A program made the translations under genes and the position numbers. Shown here piece after piece: positions 1 through 10,613 of a stretch of DNA of 64,000 nt. The notes beneath the pieces were generated by a model. That model searched no databases. It was not told the DNA's origin and saw only the letters and a program-made list of their open reading frames with translations. Where the stretch lies: positions 372,001 through 436,000 of the forward strand of contig NZ_SRUZ01000002.1 of assembly GCF_004791165.1 (NCBI RefSeq), written 5' to 3'. Within the stretch, counting starts at the first letter, position 1. Each line of letters opens with the position of its first letter. The DNA comes from Mesorhizobium sp. M8A.F.Ca.ET.218.01.1.1 (GTDB lineage Bacteria > Pseudomonadota > Alphaproteobacteria > Rhizobiales > Rhizobiaceae).

Positions 1-573
1 ATGACGCTCGGCATGCTCGATCTTGAGCAAGCTGCTCGCCTGAAGCAGGCCGGTCTCGACTACTATAACCACAACATCGATACCTCTGAGCGCTACTATG
101 GCGAGGTTATTTCAACCAGGACTTTTGCCGACCGGCTGGAAACGCTTGGGCACGTGCGCGCGGTTGGGATGAAAGTCTGCTGCGGCGGCATTGTCGGGAT
201 GGGAGAAGAAAAGACCGATCGCATCGACATGCTGGTCACGCTCGCGAACCTGCCCGAGCCGCCGGAAAGCGTGCCGATCAACATGCTTATTCCCATCGAA
301 GGCACGCCGCTTGCCGCGGCCGACGCCATCGATCCGATCGATTTCGTCCGCATCGTTGCGCTCGCGCGGGTGATGATGCCGAAATCCTATGTAAGGCTGT
401 CCGCCGGCAGGACGGCGATGAGCGACGAAACGCAGGCGCTGTGCTTCTTTGCCGGGGCCAATTCGATCTTTGTCGGCGACACGCTGCTGACGGCGGGAAA
501 TCCCGGCGAGGACAAGGATACCCTTCTGTTCCGGCGCCTCGGCATTGAGCCTATGGAACTCGCCACGCAATGA
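1..573 (+). CDS. bioB: Biotin synthase, 3' part (5' end outside window)
   Basis: Radical-SAM enzyme that inserts sulfur into dethiobiotin to make biotin, the last step of the pathway. Only the C-terminal 190 residues are here. The ATG at base 1 aligns with an internal Met of BioB, so the gene is cut by the window edge and the CxxxCxxC iron-sulfur motif lies upstream. Visible family motifs are [26 protein letters not shown] and SYVRLSAGR, and the last contributes the conserved Arg near the [2Fe-2S] cluster. The stop overlaps the bioF start by 4 bases (ATGA), so the two are translationally coupled in a bioBFDAZ operon. Confidence 0.96.
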   Translation: MTLGMLDLEQAARLKQAGLDYYNHNIDTSERYYGEVISTRTFADRLETLGHVRAVGMKVCCGGIVGMGEEKTDRIDMLVTLANLPEPPESVPINMLIPIEGTPLAAADAIDPIDFVRIVALARVMMPKSYVRLSAGRTAMSDETQALCFFAGANSIFVGDTLLTAGNPGEDKDTLLFRRLGIEPMELATQ

Positions 574-1709
574 AGGAGGCAATTCTTGCCCGCTATGACG
601 CAACCTTGCGGGGACTGGGGCGCAAGGACCGGTTGCGGACGCTCGCACCGCGCGCCGGGCTCGACTTCTCGTCGAACGACTATATCGGACTTGCCGCCTC
701 CAAAAGACTGGGCGATGCGGTTTCGACGGCGATTGCGCGGGGCACGCCAGTGGGCGCCACCGGATCGCGGCTGTTGCGCGGCAATGCACCGGAACATGAG
801 CAACTGGAGGCGGACGCAGCGGCATTTTTCGGAGCCGAGCGTGCACTGTTCTTCGGCAGCGGCTATATCGCCAACTTCGCTCTGCTGACGGCCCTGCCGC
901 AGAAAGGCGACCTGCTGGTCCTCGACGAGCTCGCTCATGCCAGCATGCATGAGGGTGCCCAGGCCGGGCGCGCTGAGTTCAAGCTGGCCGCGCACAACGA
1001 CGTCGACGCTGTCGAGGACGCAATCACCCGCTGGCGCGCCGAAGGCGGCATGGGGCGGGTGTGGATCGCCTTCGAAAGCCTTTACAGCATGGATGGCGAC
1101 CGTGCGCCGATGGAGAGCCTGGTCGCGCTGGCTGATCGGTACCAGGCATTCATCGTCGTCGATGAAGCGCATGCCACCGGCGTCTGGGGACCGGACGGCC
1201 GGGGACTGGCCGCCGCGTATGAAGGCCGCGACAACATCGTCACGCTCCACACATGCGGCAAGGCGCTTGGCGCATCCGGCGCGCTCGTTACCGGACCGCG
1301 AACACTGTGCGACTATCTTATCAACCGGTGCCGGCCATTCATCTATGCGACCGCACCATCGCCGCTGATGGCAGTCGCGGCACGTGAGGCGCTGACTATT
1401 CTGTCTGACGAGCCTATGCGTCGTGCTCAGTTGCACGAGCGTGTCGCTTTCGCGAGCCGGCAATTGGCCGAACGCTGCGGCGTGATGCCCAGCGGTTCGC
1501 AGATCCAGCCGCTTGTGATCGGCGATAACAGCCGCACCATGGCGGTGGCGGCAGGACTGCAGGCACGCGGCTTCGACATACGCGGCATTCGCCCGCCGAC
1601 AGTGCCTGAGGGTACGTCGCGCCTGCGCATTTCGCTGACTCTCAACGTCGACGAAGCCGACATTTCCGCCATGGTCGAGGCTCTCGTCGGAGTGTTGGCC
1701 ACAGCATGA
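570..1709 (+). CDS. bioF: 8-amino-7-oxononanoate synthase
   Basis: PLP enzyme that condenses pimeloyl-ACP with L-alanine to give KAPA, the first committed ring-building step of biotin synthesis, in the cytoplasm. It has 379 residues, the usual length. Visible motifs are [11 protein letters not shown] near the N terminus, [32 protein letters not shown] and the PLP lysine in [11 protein letters not shown] (K231). The start overlaps the end of bioB, and the stop overlaps bioD by 4 bases. It is intact. Confidence 0.97.
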   Translation: MKEAILARYDATLRGLGRKDRLRTLAPRAGLDFSSNDYIGLAASKRLGDAVSTAIARGTPVGATGSRLLRGNAPEHEQLEADAAAFFGAERALFFGSGYIANFALLTALPQKGDLLVLDELAHASMHEGAQAGRAEFKLAAHNDVDAVEDAITRWRAEGGMGRVWIAFESLYSMDGDRAPMESLVALADRYQAFIVVDEAHATGVWGPDGRGLAAAYEGRDNIVTLHTCGKALGASGALVTGPRTLCDYLINRCRPFIYATAPSPLMAVAAREALTILSDEPMRRAQLHERVAFASRQLAERCGVMPSGSQIQPLVIGDNSRTMAVAAGLQARGFDIRGIRPPTVPEGTSRLRISLTLNVDEADISAMVEALVGVLATA

Positions 1710-2341
1710 CCAAACGCATCGTCGTCACCGGAACAGACACTGGAATTGGCAAGACAGTGTTTTCGGCCGGACTTGCCGGGCTGCTCGACGGCTTCTACTG
1801 GAAGCCGGTGCAATCGGGCCTCAACGAGGAGACCGACAGCGAGGTCGTCGCCCGGCTTTCCGGCTTGCCCGACGGACGCGTGCTGCCCGAAGTCTATCGA
1901 CTGACGATGCCGCTGTCGCCGCATCGATCAGCCGAAATCGACGGCGTCGCGATCGAGGCCGACGATCTTTCATTTCCGGTCCTGCCGACACCGCTCGTCA
2001 TCGAAGGCGCCGGCGGGCTGATGGTGCCGCTCAATCGACAGACAAGGTTCATTGACATATTCGAACAATGGCGGCTGCCGGTCATACTGTGCGCCCGCAC
2101 CGCGCTTGGCACCATCAATCATACGCTGTTGTCGATCGAGGCCCTGAGAGCCCGCTCCATCCCGCTCATCGGCATTGCCTTCATTGGCGAAGAGGTGGCC
2201 GATACACAAAGGACAATCGTGGAATTCGGCGGCGTGCCGCAGCTGGGCAGGCTGCCGCACCTCGGTCCGCTGACGGGTGAAACGTTGAGAGATGCAATGA
2301 TTTCCGGCTTCGACCTGGCCATGATTGCCGGAGGCGACTGA
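1706..2341 (+). CDS. bioD: ATP-dependent dethiobiotin synthetase
   Basis: Closes the ureido ring of DAPA using CO2 and ATP to give dethiobiotin. It has 211 residues, typical for BioD. The P-loop GTDTGIGKT lies at residues 9-17. The substrate segment FYWKPVQSG and the second nucleotide motif [10 protein letters not shown] are present. It starts inside the last codons of bioF (ATGA overlap), and its TGA shares one base with the bioA ATG (TGATG), so coupling continues. Confidence 0.97.
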   Translation: MTKRIVVTGTDTGIGKTVFSAGLAGLLDGFYWKPVQSGLNEETDSEVVARLSGLPDGRVLPEVYRLTMPLSPHRSAEIDGVAIEADDLSFPVLPTPLVIEGAGGLMVPLNRQTRFIDIFEQWRLPVILCARTALGTINHTLLSIEALRARSIPLIGIAFIGEEVADTQRTIVEFGGVPQLGRLPHLGPLTGETLRDAMISGFDLAMIAGGD

Positions 2342-3606
2342 TGGCGGAGTCTCGAGTCTGGCATCCGTTCACGCAGCACGCGCTAGAGCCCTCGGTCCCT
2401 GAAATCGTGCTGACTGAAGGCGCCTATCTCCACAAGGCCGACGGCTTCCGCATCCTCGATGCGATTTCTTCCTGGTGGGTCGTCACCCATGGCCATCGCC
2501 ACCCCCGCATCATGAAGGCCATCGAGACGACCGCGTCGAGCCTCGACCAGATCATCTTCGCGGGCTTCACCCACGAGCCGGCCGAACGGCTGGCCGAGGC
2601 GCTTATCGGCATCGCACCCGCCGGCCTCGACCGGGTGTTCTATTCCGACAGTGGCTCCACCTCAGTCGAAGTCGCGCTGAAGATGGCGCTCGGCTATTTC
2701 CGCAACATCGGCGCGCCGCGTTCGCGCATCGCCGTCATGGAGCACAGCTATCATGGCGACACGATCGGGGCGATGAGCGTCGGCGCCCGCGGCGTCTTCA
2801 ACGCCGCCTATGATCCTTTGCTGTTCGAGGTCGACGCCATCCCCTTCCCGGCCGCCGGGCGCGAGCAGGAAACGCTGGATCGGTTCGAGGCCGTTAGCCG
2901 CGACCGGCGCGCAGCCGCGCTGATCGTCGAGCCGCTGGTGCTTGGCGCCGGCGGCATGCTGATGTATCCGGCCTGGGTTCTTGCCGAATTGAAGAGGATC
3001 GCCGAAGCCTCCGGCACGCTGCTGATCGCCGATGAAGTGATGACCGGCTGGGGGCGCACCGGAACCATGTTTGCCTGCGAACAGGCGTCCGTCTCGCCCG
3101 ACATCTTGTGCACCTCGAAAGGTCTGACCGGTGGTACCATCCCGCTGGCCGCCACGATCGCCACCGATGCCATCTTCCACGCTCACTTTTCGGAGGATCG
3201 CAAGAAGACGTTTTTCCATTCGAGCTCCTACACCGCCAATCCGATCGCCTGCGCGGCAGCACTTGCCAATGTCGAGATCTGGCGTGACGAGCCGGTGGCC
3301 GAGCGGATCGCGGTCTTGAGCGCGAGGCAGGCCGCCGGGCTGCAACGCTTCCGGGTCAATCCATATTTCACCGACTGCCGGACAACCGGCACCATCGCGG
3401 CACTCGACCTACGCACCGGCTCAGCCGGTTATCTGGCCGAGATCGGGCCAAAACTGCGCGCTTTTTTCCTTGAGCGGGGGCTACTTGTGCGCCCGCTCGG
3501 CAATGTCCTCTATCTTCTACCGCCCTATTGCATCACCAGCGACGAATTGGGCGGGCTCTATGACGCGATAGAGGAGGCCGGCGAACGCTTCGGCTCGCGG
3601 CCATGA
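2341..3606 (+). CDS. bioA: Adenosylmethionine-8-amino-7-oxononanoate aminotransferase
   Basis: PLP class III aminotransferase that moves an amino group from S-adenosylmethionine to KAPA, giving DAPA. It has 421 residues. Family motifs are VWHPFTQH at the N terminus, [13 protein letters not shown], the glycine-rich [28 protein letters not shown] and the PLP lysine in [16 protein letters not shown]. It is the fourth gene of the operon, starting on the last base of the bioD stop codon and overlapping bioZ by 4 bases. No defect is seen. Confidence 0.97.
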   Translation: MAESRVWHPFTQHALEPSVPEIVLTEGAYLHKADGFRILDAISSWWVVTHGHRHPRIMKAIETTASSLDQIIFAGFTHEPAERLAEALIGIAPAGLDRVFYSDSGSTSVEVALKMALGYFRNIGAPRSRIAVMEHSYHGDTIGAMSVGARGVFNAAYDPLLFEVDAIPFPAAGREQETLDRFEAVSRDRRAAALIVEPLVLGAGGMLMYPAWVLAELKRIAEASGTLLIADEVMTGWGRTGTMFACEQASVSPDILCTSKGLTGGTIPLAATIATDAIFHAHFSEDRKKTFFHSSSYTANPIACAAALANVEIWRDEPVAERIAVLSARQAAGLQRFRVNPYFTDCRTTGTIAALDLRTGSAGYLAEIGPKLRAFFLERGLLVRPLGNVLYLLPPYCITSDELGGLYDAIEEAGERFGSRP

Positions 3607-4586
3607 ACCTATCGTCGCGCGTTCTCGGCTTCGGCCATCATGCGCCGGCGCGCAAGGTCGAGAACCCGGAAATCGAAGACCGGCTCGGGCTTGAGCCCGG
3701 CTGGATCGAGCGGCGCACCGGAATTCGCTCGCGCTTCTGGGCAACAGACGAAGACACGCTGTCGGGCCTTGCCGCCTCTGCCGGCGACATGGCGCTGACC
3801 AATGCCGGTATCGACCGCGGCGACGTCGGTCTACTCTTGCTCGCCACGTCGACGCCCGATCACCTTCTGCCGCCAAGCGCGCCGCTGGTCGCACATCGGC
3901 TGGGGCTAGGCCGCGCCGGAGCGATCGACCTGACCGGCGCCTGCGCCGGCTTCATCTATGCGCTGATGTTCGCCGACGGGTTCACCCGCCTGCACGGCAA
4001 AGCGAGCCTTGTCATCGCCGCCAACATCCTCAGCCACCGCATCAATTTGGCCGAGCGCGCCAGCGCCGTGCTGTTTGCCGATGCCGCCGGCGCCATGGTG
4101 ATCAGTCCTTGCGATGACCCGGATCGAGGCATTCTCGGCGCTTCGGTGGATTCCGACGGCTCGCGCTACGGGCTAATCCAGATTCCCGCCGGGGGAAGCA
4201 ACACTCCGTTCCATGCCGACCTCGACCTCGCGCAGACACGGATGACGATCACTGACGGCCGTGAAGTATTCAGCAAGGCCGTGGAGATGATGACCGCCTG
4301 CTCGAGAGATGCGCTCACTGCTGCCCGACTGAGGCCGCAAGACCTCGATCGTTTCGTGCCGCATCAGGCCAATGCGCGCATTTTCGACGCGGTCGGCAGG
4401 AACCTCGGCATCGCTGATCACTCGATCGTCAAGACGATCGCCGAATATGGCAACTCTTCCGCCGCGACGATCCCGCTCTCATTGTCGCTGGCCCATCGGG
4501 CGCAGCCGTTTCGGCCTGGCGAGAAAGTCCTCTTGGCGGCAGCGGGTGCGGGTCTCAGCGGCGGCGCGCTTGTGGTGGGAATTTAG
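3603..4586 (+). CDS. bioZ: BioZ, FabH-like 3-oxoacyl-ACP synthase for the biotin pimelate precursor
   Basis: A KAS III fold enzyme. In alphaproteobacteria BioZ is known to condense a glutaryl thioester from lysine breakdown with malonyl-ACP, feeding pimeloyl-ACP synthesis and replacing the BioC/BioH route. It has 327 residues. The catalytic triad is visible as Cys114 (TGACAGF), His254 (VPHQANARI) and Asn284 (YGNSSAAT). An ordinary FabH would match equally well by motif, but position as the last, ATGA-coupled gene of a bio operon argues for BioZ. About 170 bases with no gene follow before the MFS gene. Confidence 0.93.
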   Translation: MNLSSRVLGFGHHAPARKVENPEIEDRLGLEPGWIERRTGIRSRFWATDEDTLSGLAASAGDMALTNAGIDRGDVGLLLLATSTPDHLLPPSAPLVAHRLGLGRAGAIDLTGACAGFIYALMFADGFTRLHGKASLVIAANILSHRINLAERASAVLFADAAGAMVISPCDDPDRGILGASVDSDGSRYGLIQIPAGGSNTPFHADLDLAQTRMTITDGREVFSKAVEMMTACSRDALTAARLRPQDLDRFVPHQANARIFDAVGRNLGIADHSIVKTIAEYGNSSAATIPLSLSLAHRAQPFRPGEKVLLAAAGAGLSGGALVVGI

Positions 4587-4759
4587 CAAAGCAATGCTTG
4601 CGCACAGGACTGCTCATGAATGAGACTATGAGAATGGCTCAATACGTAAATAGTCGCCGGCAAGCTCCATAGAGCTGGGTTCCGTGCGGTGCTCCGCGAT
4701 GTCTAAGTATCGACCCGCTTGCTCAAATCGCAGCGCTCATCGAAGGCCAGCAATACCTC

Positions 4760-6403
4760 ATGCAGAGCGAAAATCCTCAACCGCCCGTTTCAAAGACGCT
4801 CGCCCCATTTCGAAACAAGGTGTTTCGCTCAATTTGGGCGGCCACCCAGATTTCCAGCCTCGGTTGGCTAGTGCAAACGGTCGCCATCAGTTGGCTTATG
4901 GCAACGATTTCAGCGTCCGACCTCATGGTGGCACTCGTCCAGGCCGCATCCACATTGCCGGTGTTCTTCCTCTCAGTTTTCGCCGGAGCCATTGCCGACA
5001 ACTTCAGCCGCCGGTGGGTGATGTTTGCGGGACACTGCCTGATAGCATCGGCGTCGACGACGCTGATGATTTCTGTGGGTCTGGGATTTGTCAGTCCTTG
5101 GCTGATTCTCGGGTTAGGTTTCCTGGCCGGCTGCGGCTTTGCCTTGAATGATCCGGCTTGGCACGCTTCGGTCGGCGATATCCTTCACAAACGCGACATT
5201 CCGGCCGCAGTGACGCTTATGTCCGTCGGATACAACATTGTGCGCAGCGTTGGTCCGGCCTTGGGGGGCGTGATCCTGGCCGTCTTTGGGCCGCTGGCCG
5301 CTTTCGCCTTGGCTGCGGTGAGTGATCTGGCGCCCATAAGCGCGATATGGCGCACCAAATGGGAGGTCCGCTCTTCGCCTCTCCCTCGTGAGAGAATGAC
5401 GACGGCAATTCATGACGGAGTGCGCTTTACTGCGATGTCTTTGGAGATCAGGGCAGCGACCGCCCGAGCCGCTCTTTTCGGATTGGCAAGCATCTCCATT
5501 CTGGCGTTGCTCCCCCTCGTCGTCCGGGATCAGTTGAAGAGTGGGCCAATTGTCTACGGTATCTTATTGGCCGGCTTCGGCATGGGTGCTTTCATCGCGG
5601 GCATGGGCAACGGCTTCTTGAGGAAGGTCACGTCTCAAAACAGGCTGGTGGCCTTCGCCTCTGTGGCTTGTGCAGTCTGTTGCCTCTCCCTTGCCCTTAC
5701 ATCGTCGATTCCTGTGGCGGCCATTTCGCTGGCGCTCGGCGGAGCGGGTTGGCTTATCACCTGGACGGGCATTGACGTGTCGGTGCAGTTGGCAAGCCCA
5801 AGGTGGGTTGTAGGCCGCACGCTCTCCATTTACTACGCCTTGAGCGCAGGCGGTATGGCTGCTGGCAGCTGGATCTGGGGTTCTGTCGCGCAAAACTATT
5901 CCTTGACCTTAGCATTGGAGGGCGCCGCAGGCGCTCTGTTGCTGGTTGCAGCAGCGGGGATCGTGTTGCCGGTCCGTCCCTGGGAAGAAACCGATCAAGA
6001 AAGTTCAGTTTTTCATCCGCCGGACGTGGCTCTCGATCTGAAACCCAGAAGTGGCCCTATCGTGGCCAAGGTCGAGTATTTGATATCGGAGGAAAATATC
6101 GAGGCCTTTCTGGGCTCCATGCGCACGCGGCGACACGTCCAGAGCCGTGCCGGTGCACGAAACTGGACGCTCCAGCGAAATCTGCAAACACCGTCACTTT
6201 GGACGGAGACATTCCGCACCCCCACCTGGATGGACTTTCTCCGCCTAAATCATCGACTCACCGCAGCAGATAAGGAAGTCGCCCAGCATCTCCTGTCACT
6301 GCATGAAGGAGAGGTGCCTCCGCAGACAGTGCTTTCGATTGAACGGACGACCGAGGCAATTCGTACCCGTACCTCGACAATCTTTTCTCGTCCTCCAAGA
6401 TGA
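4760..6403 (+). CDS. MFS exporter of the EntS/DUF894 (MFS_3) type
   Basis: Inner-membrane secondary transporter, probably an efflux pump; the substrate is unknown. It has 547 residues. Roughly the first 420 carry about 11-12 hydrophobic segments, with the start RNKVFRSIWAATQISSLG and the loop GAIADNFSRRWVM typical of the MFS_3 group. The last 110 residues, after KPRSGPIVAKVEY, form a soluble tail resembling the monooxygenase-like (ABM-type) domain often attached to this subfamily. The ATG at 4760 was chosen because a signal-free N terminus leads directly into TM1; no strong ribosome site is visible. It stands alone after the bio operon. Confidence 0.85.
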   Translation: MQSENPQPPVSKTLAPFRNKVFRSIWAATQISSLGWLVQTVAISWLMATISASDLMVALVQAASTLPVFFLSVFAGAIADNFSRRWVMFAGHCLIASASTTLMISVGLGFVSPWLILGLGFLAGCGFALNDPAWHASVGDILHKRDIPAAVTLMSVGYNIVRSVGPALGGVILAVFGPLAAFALAAVSDLAPISAIWRTKWEVRSSPLPRERMTTAIHDGVRFTAMSLEIRAATARAALFGLASISILALLPLVVRDQLKSGPIVYGILLAGFGMGAFIAGMGNGFLRKVTSQNRLVAFASVACAVCCLSLALTSSIPVAAISLALGGAGWLITWTGIDVSVQLASPRWVVGRTLSIYYALSAGGMAAGSWIWGSVAQNYSLTLALEGAAGALLLVAAAGIVLPVRPWEETDQESSVFHPPDVALDLKPRSGPIVAKVEYLISEENIEAFLGSMRTRRHVQSRAGARNWTLQRNLQTPSLWTETFRTPTWMDFLRLNHRLTAADKEVAQHLLSLHEGEVPPQTVLSIERTTEAIRTRTSTIFSRPPR

Positions 6404-6637
6404 CGCCATCAAGCTGCTGTCCAGGGACAGGGTGGATCACCGGTGCTTTGCAGAGCACAGCCTCACACCGAGAGCAGCGTGCTCCGGGTTGTGCGCTTTC
6501 GCGCGCACCCAGGCGAGATGATGGTGAACGCGGCGTCAAGTGGAAGTCCCCTGCATACGCTTGCGGAGTCTTCTGCGAGAGCCCATGCCGACGAGCGCCA
6601 AACAAGGTTTGATGCCTTTCGGCGTCGTGGCCTCAAC

Positions 6638-7964
6638 TCATCGATTCGCGAGAAAAGCATCGAATGCAGCAGCAACGGCGCGAACAACAAAGCGGTGCTC
6701 CGGCCGCACGCGGATGAAGCCGTTTTCGACGTCCAGGATCCCCTCCTCAGCCAGCGTCACCAAACTCTCAACTGAATCGAGAAAACGAGCTGGTTCGATT
6801 TCGTGGGCGGCACAGATGGTCGGCACGTCGGCCTCCAAATCGCACATCAGTCGCTCGATGATCGCTGCGCGCACCCGGTCATCGTCGGTCAGACGGTGAC
6901 CCTTTGATGTCGCCAGACGTCCACTTGCGATGTGCCGGGCGTAAGAATCCCGTGTTACTTCGTTCTGAACGTACCCCTCGCGGACTCGGCCAATAGCCGA
7001 CGCGCCTAAGCCGATCACGTTTTGCAAGTATCGGCCGAGTATCCCAGCGAATTACGCCGTAGGCGCGCCCGGTCTTCTGCGCTAGCGCGAGTTCGTCGTC
7101 CGGCGGAGCGAAATGATCGAGCCCGATCTCCCGGTAGCCAGCGCCAACCAGTGTCTCGGCGACAGCTGCAGCCTGTTCGGCGCGAAGATCGCCGTCCGGT
7201 AGACCTGCCTGCTCGATAGGCGCTGGTTCTTTATCACGGAAGGAATATGCGCGTATCCGAACACCGCAAGCCGGTTGGGGCGCATGGCGACCGCAGCCAT
7301 CGCGGTCTGGATGCAGGACTGCACAGTCTGTTTCGGTAGACCGAAGATGAGGTCGAAGTTGATATGGCCAACGCCATGCCGGCGGAGATTTTGGACTGCA
7401 GCGGCCGTCTGCACCTTACTCTGGATCCGATTGATCGCCTTTGCACATCGGGATCAAAGCTCTGCACGCCGATGCTCGCGCGGTTGACACCGTTAGCTGC
7501 CAAGGCTTCGGCCATTTCCGGTGTGAACGTTCGGGGATCGATCTCCACGGTGATCGCAGCAGTTTTGCTGAAAGCGAAGTGGCGGCGTAGAAATTCCATC
7601 AGCGCCAAGTGCTCGGCTGGCCCGATAAGGTGAGGCGTTCCGCGCCGAAATGCACATCGCTCACCGGCAGCCCTTGCCGCACTTGCTCCGACACCAAACT
7701 GATCTCCTGACGCAGCACCGCTAAATAATTAAGGATCGGGCCGTTGCGACGGATGACCGCGGTAGGGAAGCCGCAATACCAGCACATGGATCGGCAAAAC
7801 GGAATGTGGAAATAGAGCGACACCGATTCGTCGGCCGGGAGGCCCCCCAGCCATTCCTCATAATCGTCAGCACCAACTGCCGCAGAGAAGTCTGGCACAG
7901 TCGGATAGATGGTATACCAAGGCGGCCGGGGGTCCCGGTACTTTGTCAGGATTGAGGTGTGCAA
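6638..7964 (-). pseudogene. hemN: hemN remnant: oxygen-independent coproporphyrinogen III oxidase, multiply frameshifted
   Basis: HemN is the radical-SAM enzyme that makes protoporphyrinogen under low oxygen, needed for heme in nodules. Almost the full length is recognisable on the minus strand, but in at least four pieces in different frames. Piece one, 7964 to about 7630, has YFHIPFCRSMCWYCGF with the iron-sulfur cysteines. Piece two, about 7620-7440, has ITVEIDPRTFTPEM and IGVQSFDPDVQR. Piece three, 7414 to about 7090, has HINFDLIFGLPKQT and FGYAHIPSV. Piece four, 7027-6638, has NVIGLGASAIGRV and the C-terminal domain. The summed length (about 440 codons) is normal. Several independent indels argue for real decay rather than one sequencing error. 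Confidence 0.92.
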
Positions 7965-8434
7965 GGAGCTGTCATCCCACGTCGCTGATCCATCATTCTT
8001 TCGTTGCGCGCTCGTCCTGGTCTCTGACCTAAGTCAGTGCGTCCCGCTTATGTCGCAGTCTCGTTTGGACAGGATGGGGTCAACCACGCCGGGGAGCGCG
8101 CGTGCCATGGTTGCGCCTGAGGTGATGGTGCGGTGCCGCATTCAACGTCTGAGTAGTACGTGACGCCAGTGCAGTGTGCTTGAGGCGTCTGCGGAAGAAC
8201 TTTGCAATGCGAAATTCATGTCCGACGCAACGGACCTGTCAAGCCTCGTTCAGACGCCATCCAGGTCCAGCCAGCGGCCTTCCCTGCCGGCCGAAAAACC
8301 ATACCGGCTTTAGCCACCGAGACGCTCTAAAGCTGACGTCGGCTCATTTGATGAAAGGAGGACGCCGCTAGGGGGTGCACAAGGTTCCCCGGCTTGACGT
8401 CGCTTCGAGCGAAGAGCGGCGGTGTGGCTTGTCG
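7965..8434. other. Intergenic, no gene recognised
   Basis: This stretch holds the upstream side of hemN, including the palindrome at 8024-8037, and the downstream side of the small membrane-protein gene. Short open frames occur on both strands, but none shows a recognisable motif or convincing ribosome site. Confidence 0.5.
8024..8037 (-). promoter_or_regulatory. FNR/FixK-like palindrome upstream of hemN remnant
   Basis: Perfect inverted repeat CTGAC-CTAA-GTCAG, 60 bases upstream of the hemN start on the minus strand. FnrN/FixK anaeroboxes are usually TTGAY-N4-RTCAA, so the outer base on each side deviates (C/G for T/A). hemN is a known target of these regulators in rhizobia. The call is inference from position and pattern. 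Confidence 0.45.
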
Positions 8435-8848
8435 TCAAGCGCCGGGCAGCGTGCCCCCTACCGATATCCCGAAAAGATCGACCAAGATGGCCATGCCGAC
8501 GCCACACGCGGTCTGGATGAGGCCGACCATGAAAATGCGATTGGCGCGTTCGTAGATGGGGCGCCGCAAGGAACTCATGTCGAGCAGCATGGACAGCGCT
8601 CTCATCTGCAGTGCGATGCCGAGCAGGATCGGCACTACGGCGAACAGATCGTAGAGTTGCCATGGCAAGGGGTTCGCGGCCCAATGAGTGAGGAAGCCGA
8701 GCGAAAAGGCAAGCAGGATACCCACGGCAGTGATTGTGCCGTTGCGGAAAATGGTCTCGATCGGTTCTTCCTTCGGATCGTGCTCGTCCAAGCGGCTTCC
8801 TTTCGTTGCTCTTTCCGTCGAGACTAAGTTCTCGAGAATGCTGTTCAT
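8435..8848 (-). CDS. Small membrane protein, unknown function
   Basis: 137 residues from an ATG at 8848. A TTG two codons upstream is the alternative. The N-terminal 45 residues are polar (acidic-basic stretch around DEHDPKEEPIETIF). Three hydrophobic segments follow, near ITAVGILLAFSLGFLTHWA, YDLFAVVPILLGIALQM and FMVGLIQTACGVGMAILV, so it probably sits in the inner membrane. A conserved-looking arginine pair (SLRRPIYERAN) lies between the last two. I do not recognise the family. It stands alone. Confidence 0.6.
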   Translation of the reverse strand: MNSILENLVSTERATKGSRLDEHDPKEEPIETIFRNGTITAVGILLAFSLGFLTHWAANPLPWQLYDLFAVVPILLGIALQMRALSMLLDMSSLRRPIYERANRIFMVGLIQTACGVGMAILVDLFGISVGGTLPGA

Positions 8849-9473
8849 CGCCAATTACTCGAGGCGAGCCGTAGGCAGCCGTTTCAGGGTGCGCTCCCTC
8901 TCGCTTCCGGCCGCGCAATGTACCTGCACGGCGAACTTACAGCGGCGAAAAGGTGCTGCGGCCACCATGCGACGCCTCGGACGCGCACGCCCTCTGTTCC
9001 TGGCGCAGCCCTTGCGGAGCGTACGCGCAGTGATCCTTCTCGGTAGCGCATGGCGCGGCCTCCGTTGCGGTCAGACGGGAAGCCGTCGCTGTTAAACGAG
9101 ACTGTCACATATCGAACATGGCGAACCGTGTCGCACATTGCTTTTCGCAGTGACCCTCAAAAAAAGTGATTCCAGCGAGACGAAGGCGCGTCGGCCCGAT
9201 TTTGGTGTCGGCCGCATTTACGCTTCAGGTTGGCATGTCGCTTGCTGCTCTATTTCGGAGAGCTGCAGCGGTCCGACCGGAGTGTTTCACATGTAAACGA
9301 TAATGAATCTCCTAACAGAAAACACTATTATAAGTACATGTGGCTTTTACGCTGGCTCACCTCTCGTGTCAAGCGCTTTGGCGTCCACATATTGGAGACA
9401 ACACGCACAAAATTTAGAGGAAAAGCTTGCTCTTTCGCCTCTATCCTTTTTATTCCTTCATGGAGATCTAGAC
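8849..9473. other. Intergenic region before the porin
   Basis: Contains the divergent upstream regions of the small membrane protein (minus) and the porin (plus). The part from about 9290 is AT-rich compared with the surroundings, as expected of a promoter. An open frame in phase with the porin begins at 9303 but lacks a signal peptide or ribosome site, so it is treated as leader. No RNA gene is recognised. Confidence 0.5.
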
Positions 9474-10613
9474 ATGTACATCAAGAGTCCTCTTCTCGGC
9501 TTAACTGCTCTGATGACCGTTTCCGTCGGTCGAGCAGCTGGCGCCGAGCGGGAACCGGCCGAGTACATCAAGATCTGCGACGTCCTCGGCTCGGGATATT
9601 CCTATATTCCCAACACCGAGACCTGCCTGCGCATCGGCGGCTATGTCCGTTACGATATCGGCCTGGGTGACGTCCGATCGTATGACAGCGCAAGAACCTC
9701 GGACGTGAGAACTGGCGAGGACCAAGGCACTTGGCGAAACAGCACACGCTTCACGTTCAAAACTTGGACCGGCCAGCAGACCGAGCTCGGCGCGTTGACG
9801 ACCTATACCGAAACCCACGTGAATTTTGGCAACAGCGCTAACTCGCATGACAGTCCTCAGAACTATGATTTCAACAGCGGCCTCGCACTGGCTTCTGCCT
9901 GGGTCGAGCTGGGAGGCCTGCGAGTTGGCAAGGAGGGGTCGGCCTTCGATACGTTTGTAAGCTACGCTGGCGACGTTCTCGATAGTATGCTCGTTCCGTC
10001 GGCCGGCTTCGACACCAACGTGGCTCAGTACCACTTCGACGCCGGCAACGGCATTTCGACTGTGATTTCGCTCGAACAAGGATCGGGCTCAGCCGGTACT
10101 ATCGACAGCTATATTCCGCACGTTGTCGCCGGCTTGAAATACACGCAAGGCTGGGGCTCGATCACCGGCGTCGCGGCTTATGACAGCAATTACGAAGCTT
10201 TTGCCGGCAAGATCCGCGTCGACGTCGCTGTCACAAACCAGCTGTCGCTGTTTGGACTCTTCGGCTACGGTTCCAATGCCAGTCTCAACGAGGACTCAAA
10301 CGGCGCAATTGCCAATCATGGGCGCGGCTCGTACAAAATCTGGAACGGCCAGTGGGCTTTCTGGGCGGGCGCCACCTACGAGTTTGACGAGAAAACTTCG
10401 TTCAACCTTCAGGTCTCGGGTGATCAGCTCAAGGATGCTGGTGTGGCTGCAAACGTCGCCTACATGGTCGTTCCCGGCTTCACGGTCACAGCCGAGGTCG
10501 ATTACGACCACTACGGCAACTCTGGCCTCGGCCCTGCCGAGCCTACCGCCGTCAAGGGCACGAGCAAGCCGAACAGCGTCGGCGGCATTCTCCGCTTACA
10601 AGGCTCATTTTGA
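9474..10613 (+). CDS. Outer-membrane porin of the rhizobial/Brucella Omp2-RopA type
   Basis: General diffusion porin, expected as a beta-barrel trimer in the outer membrane. 379 residues including a signal peptide (MYIKSPLLGLTALMTVSVG, cleavage near AAGA). The mature start, with two cysteines in YIKICDVLGSGYSYIPNTETCLRIGGYVRYD, is the family hallmark. Many alternating aromatic strands follow, and the protein ends in a terminal Phe (LRLQGSF), the signal for outer-membrane insertion. ATG 9474 is preferred over the upstream frame start because GGAGA lies 7 bases before it and the signal peptide begins there. Confidence 0.92.
   Translation: MYIKSPLLGLTALMTVSVGRAAGAEREPAEYIKICDVLGSGYSYIPNTETCLRIGGYVRYDIGLGDVRSYDSARTSDVRTGEDQGTWRNSTRFTFKTWTGQQTELGALTTYTETHVNFGNSANSHDSPQNYDFNSGLALASAWVELGGLRVGKEGSAFDTFVSYAGDVLDSMLVPSAGFDTNVAQYHFDAGNGISTVISLEQGSGSAGTIDSYIPHVVAGLKYTQGWGSITGVAAYDSNYEAFAGKIRVDVAVTNQLSLFGLFGYGSNASLNEDSNGAIANHGRGSYKIWNGQWAFWAGATYEFDEKTSFNLQVSGDQLKDAGVAANVAYMVVPGFTVTAEVDYDHYGNSGLGPAEPTAVKGTSKPNSVGGILRLQGSF

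Noticed and set aside
387..1463. Long minus-strand open frame across bioF
   Set aside because: Shadow of a GC-rich gene; Arg/Gly-rich with no motif, and bioF on the other strand is complete.
9303..9473. N-terminal extension of the porin to 9303
   Set aside because: It would put 57 polar residues before a clear signal peptide; the ATG at 9474 has its own ribosome site.
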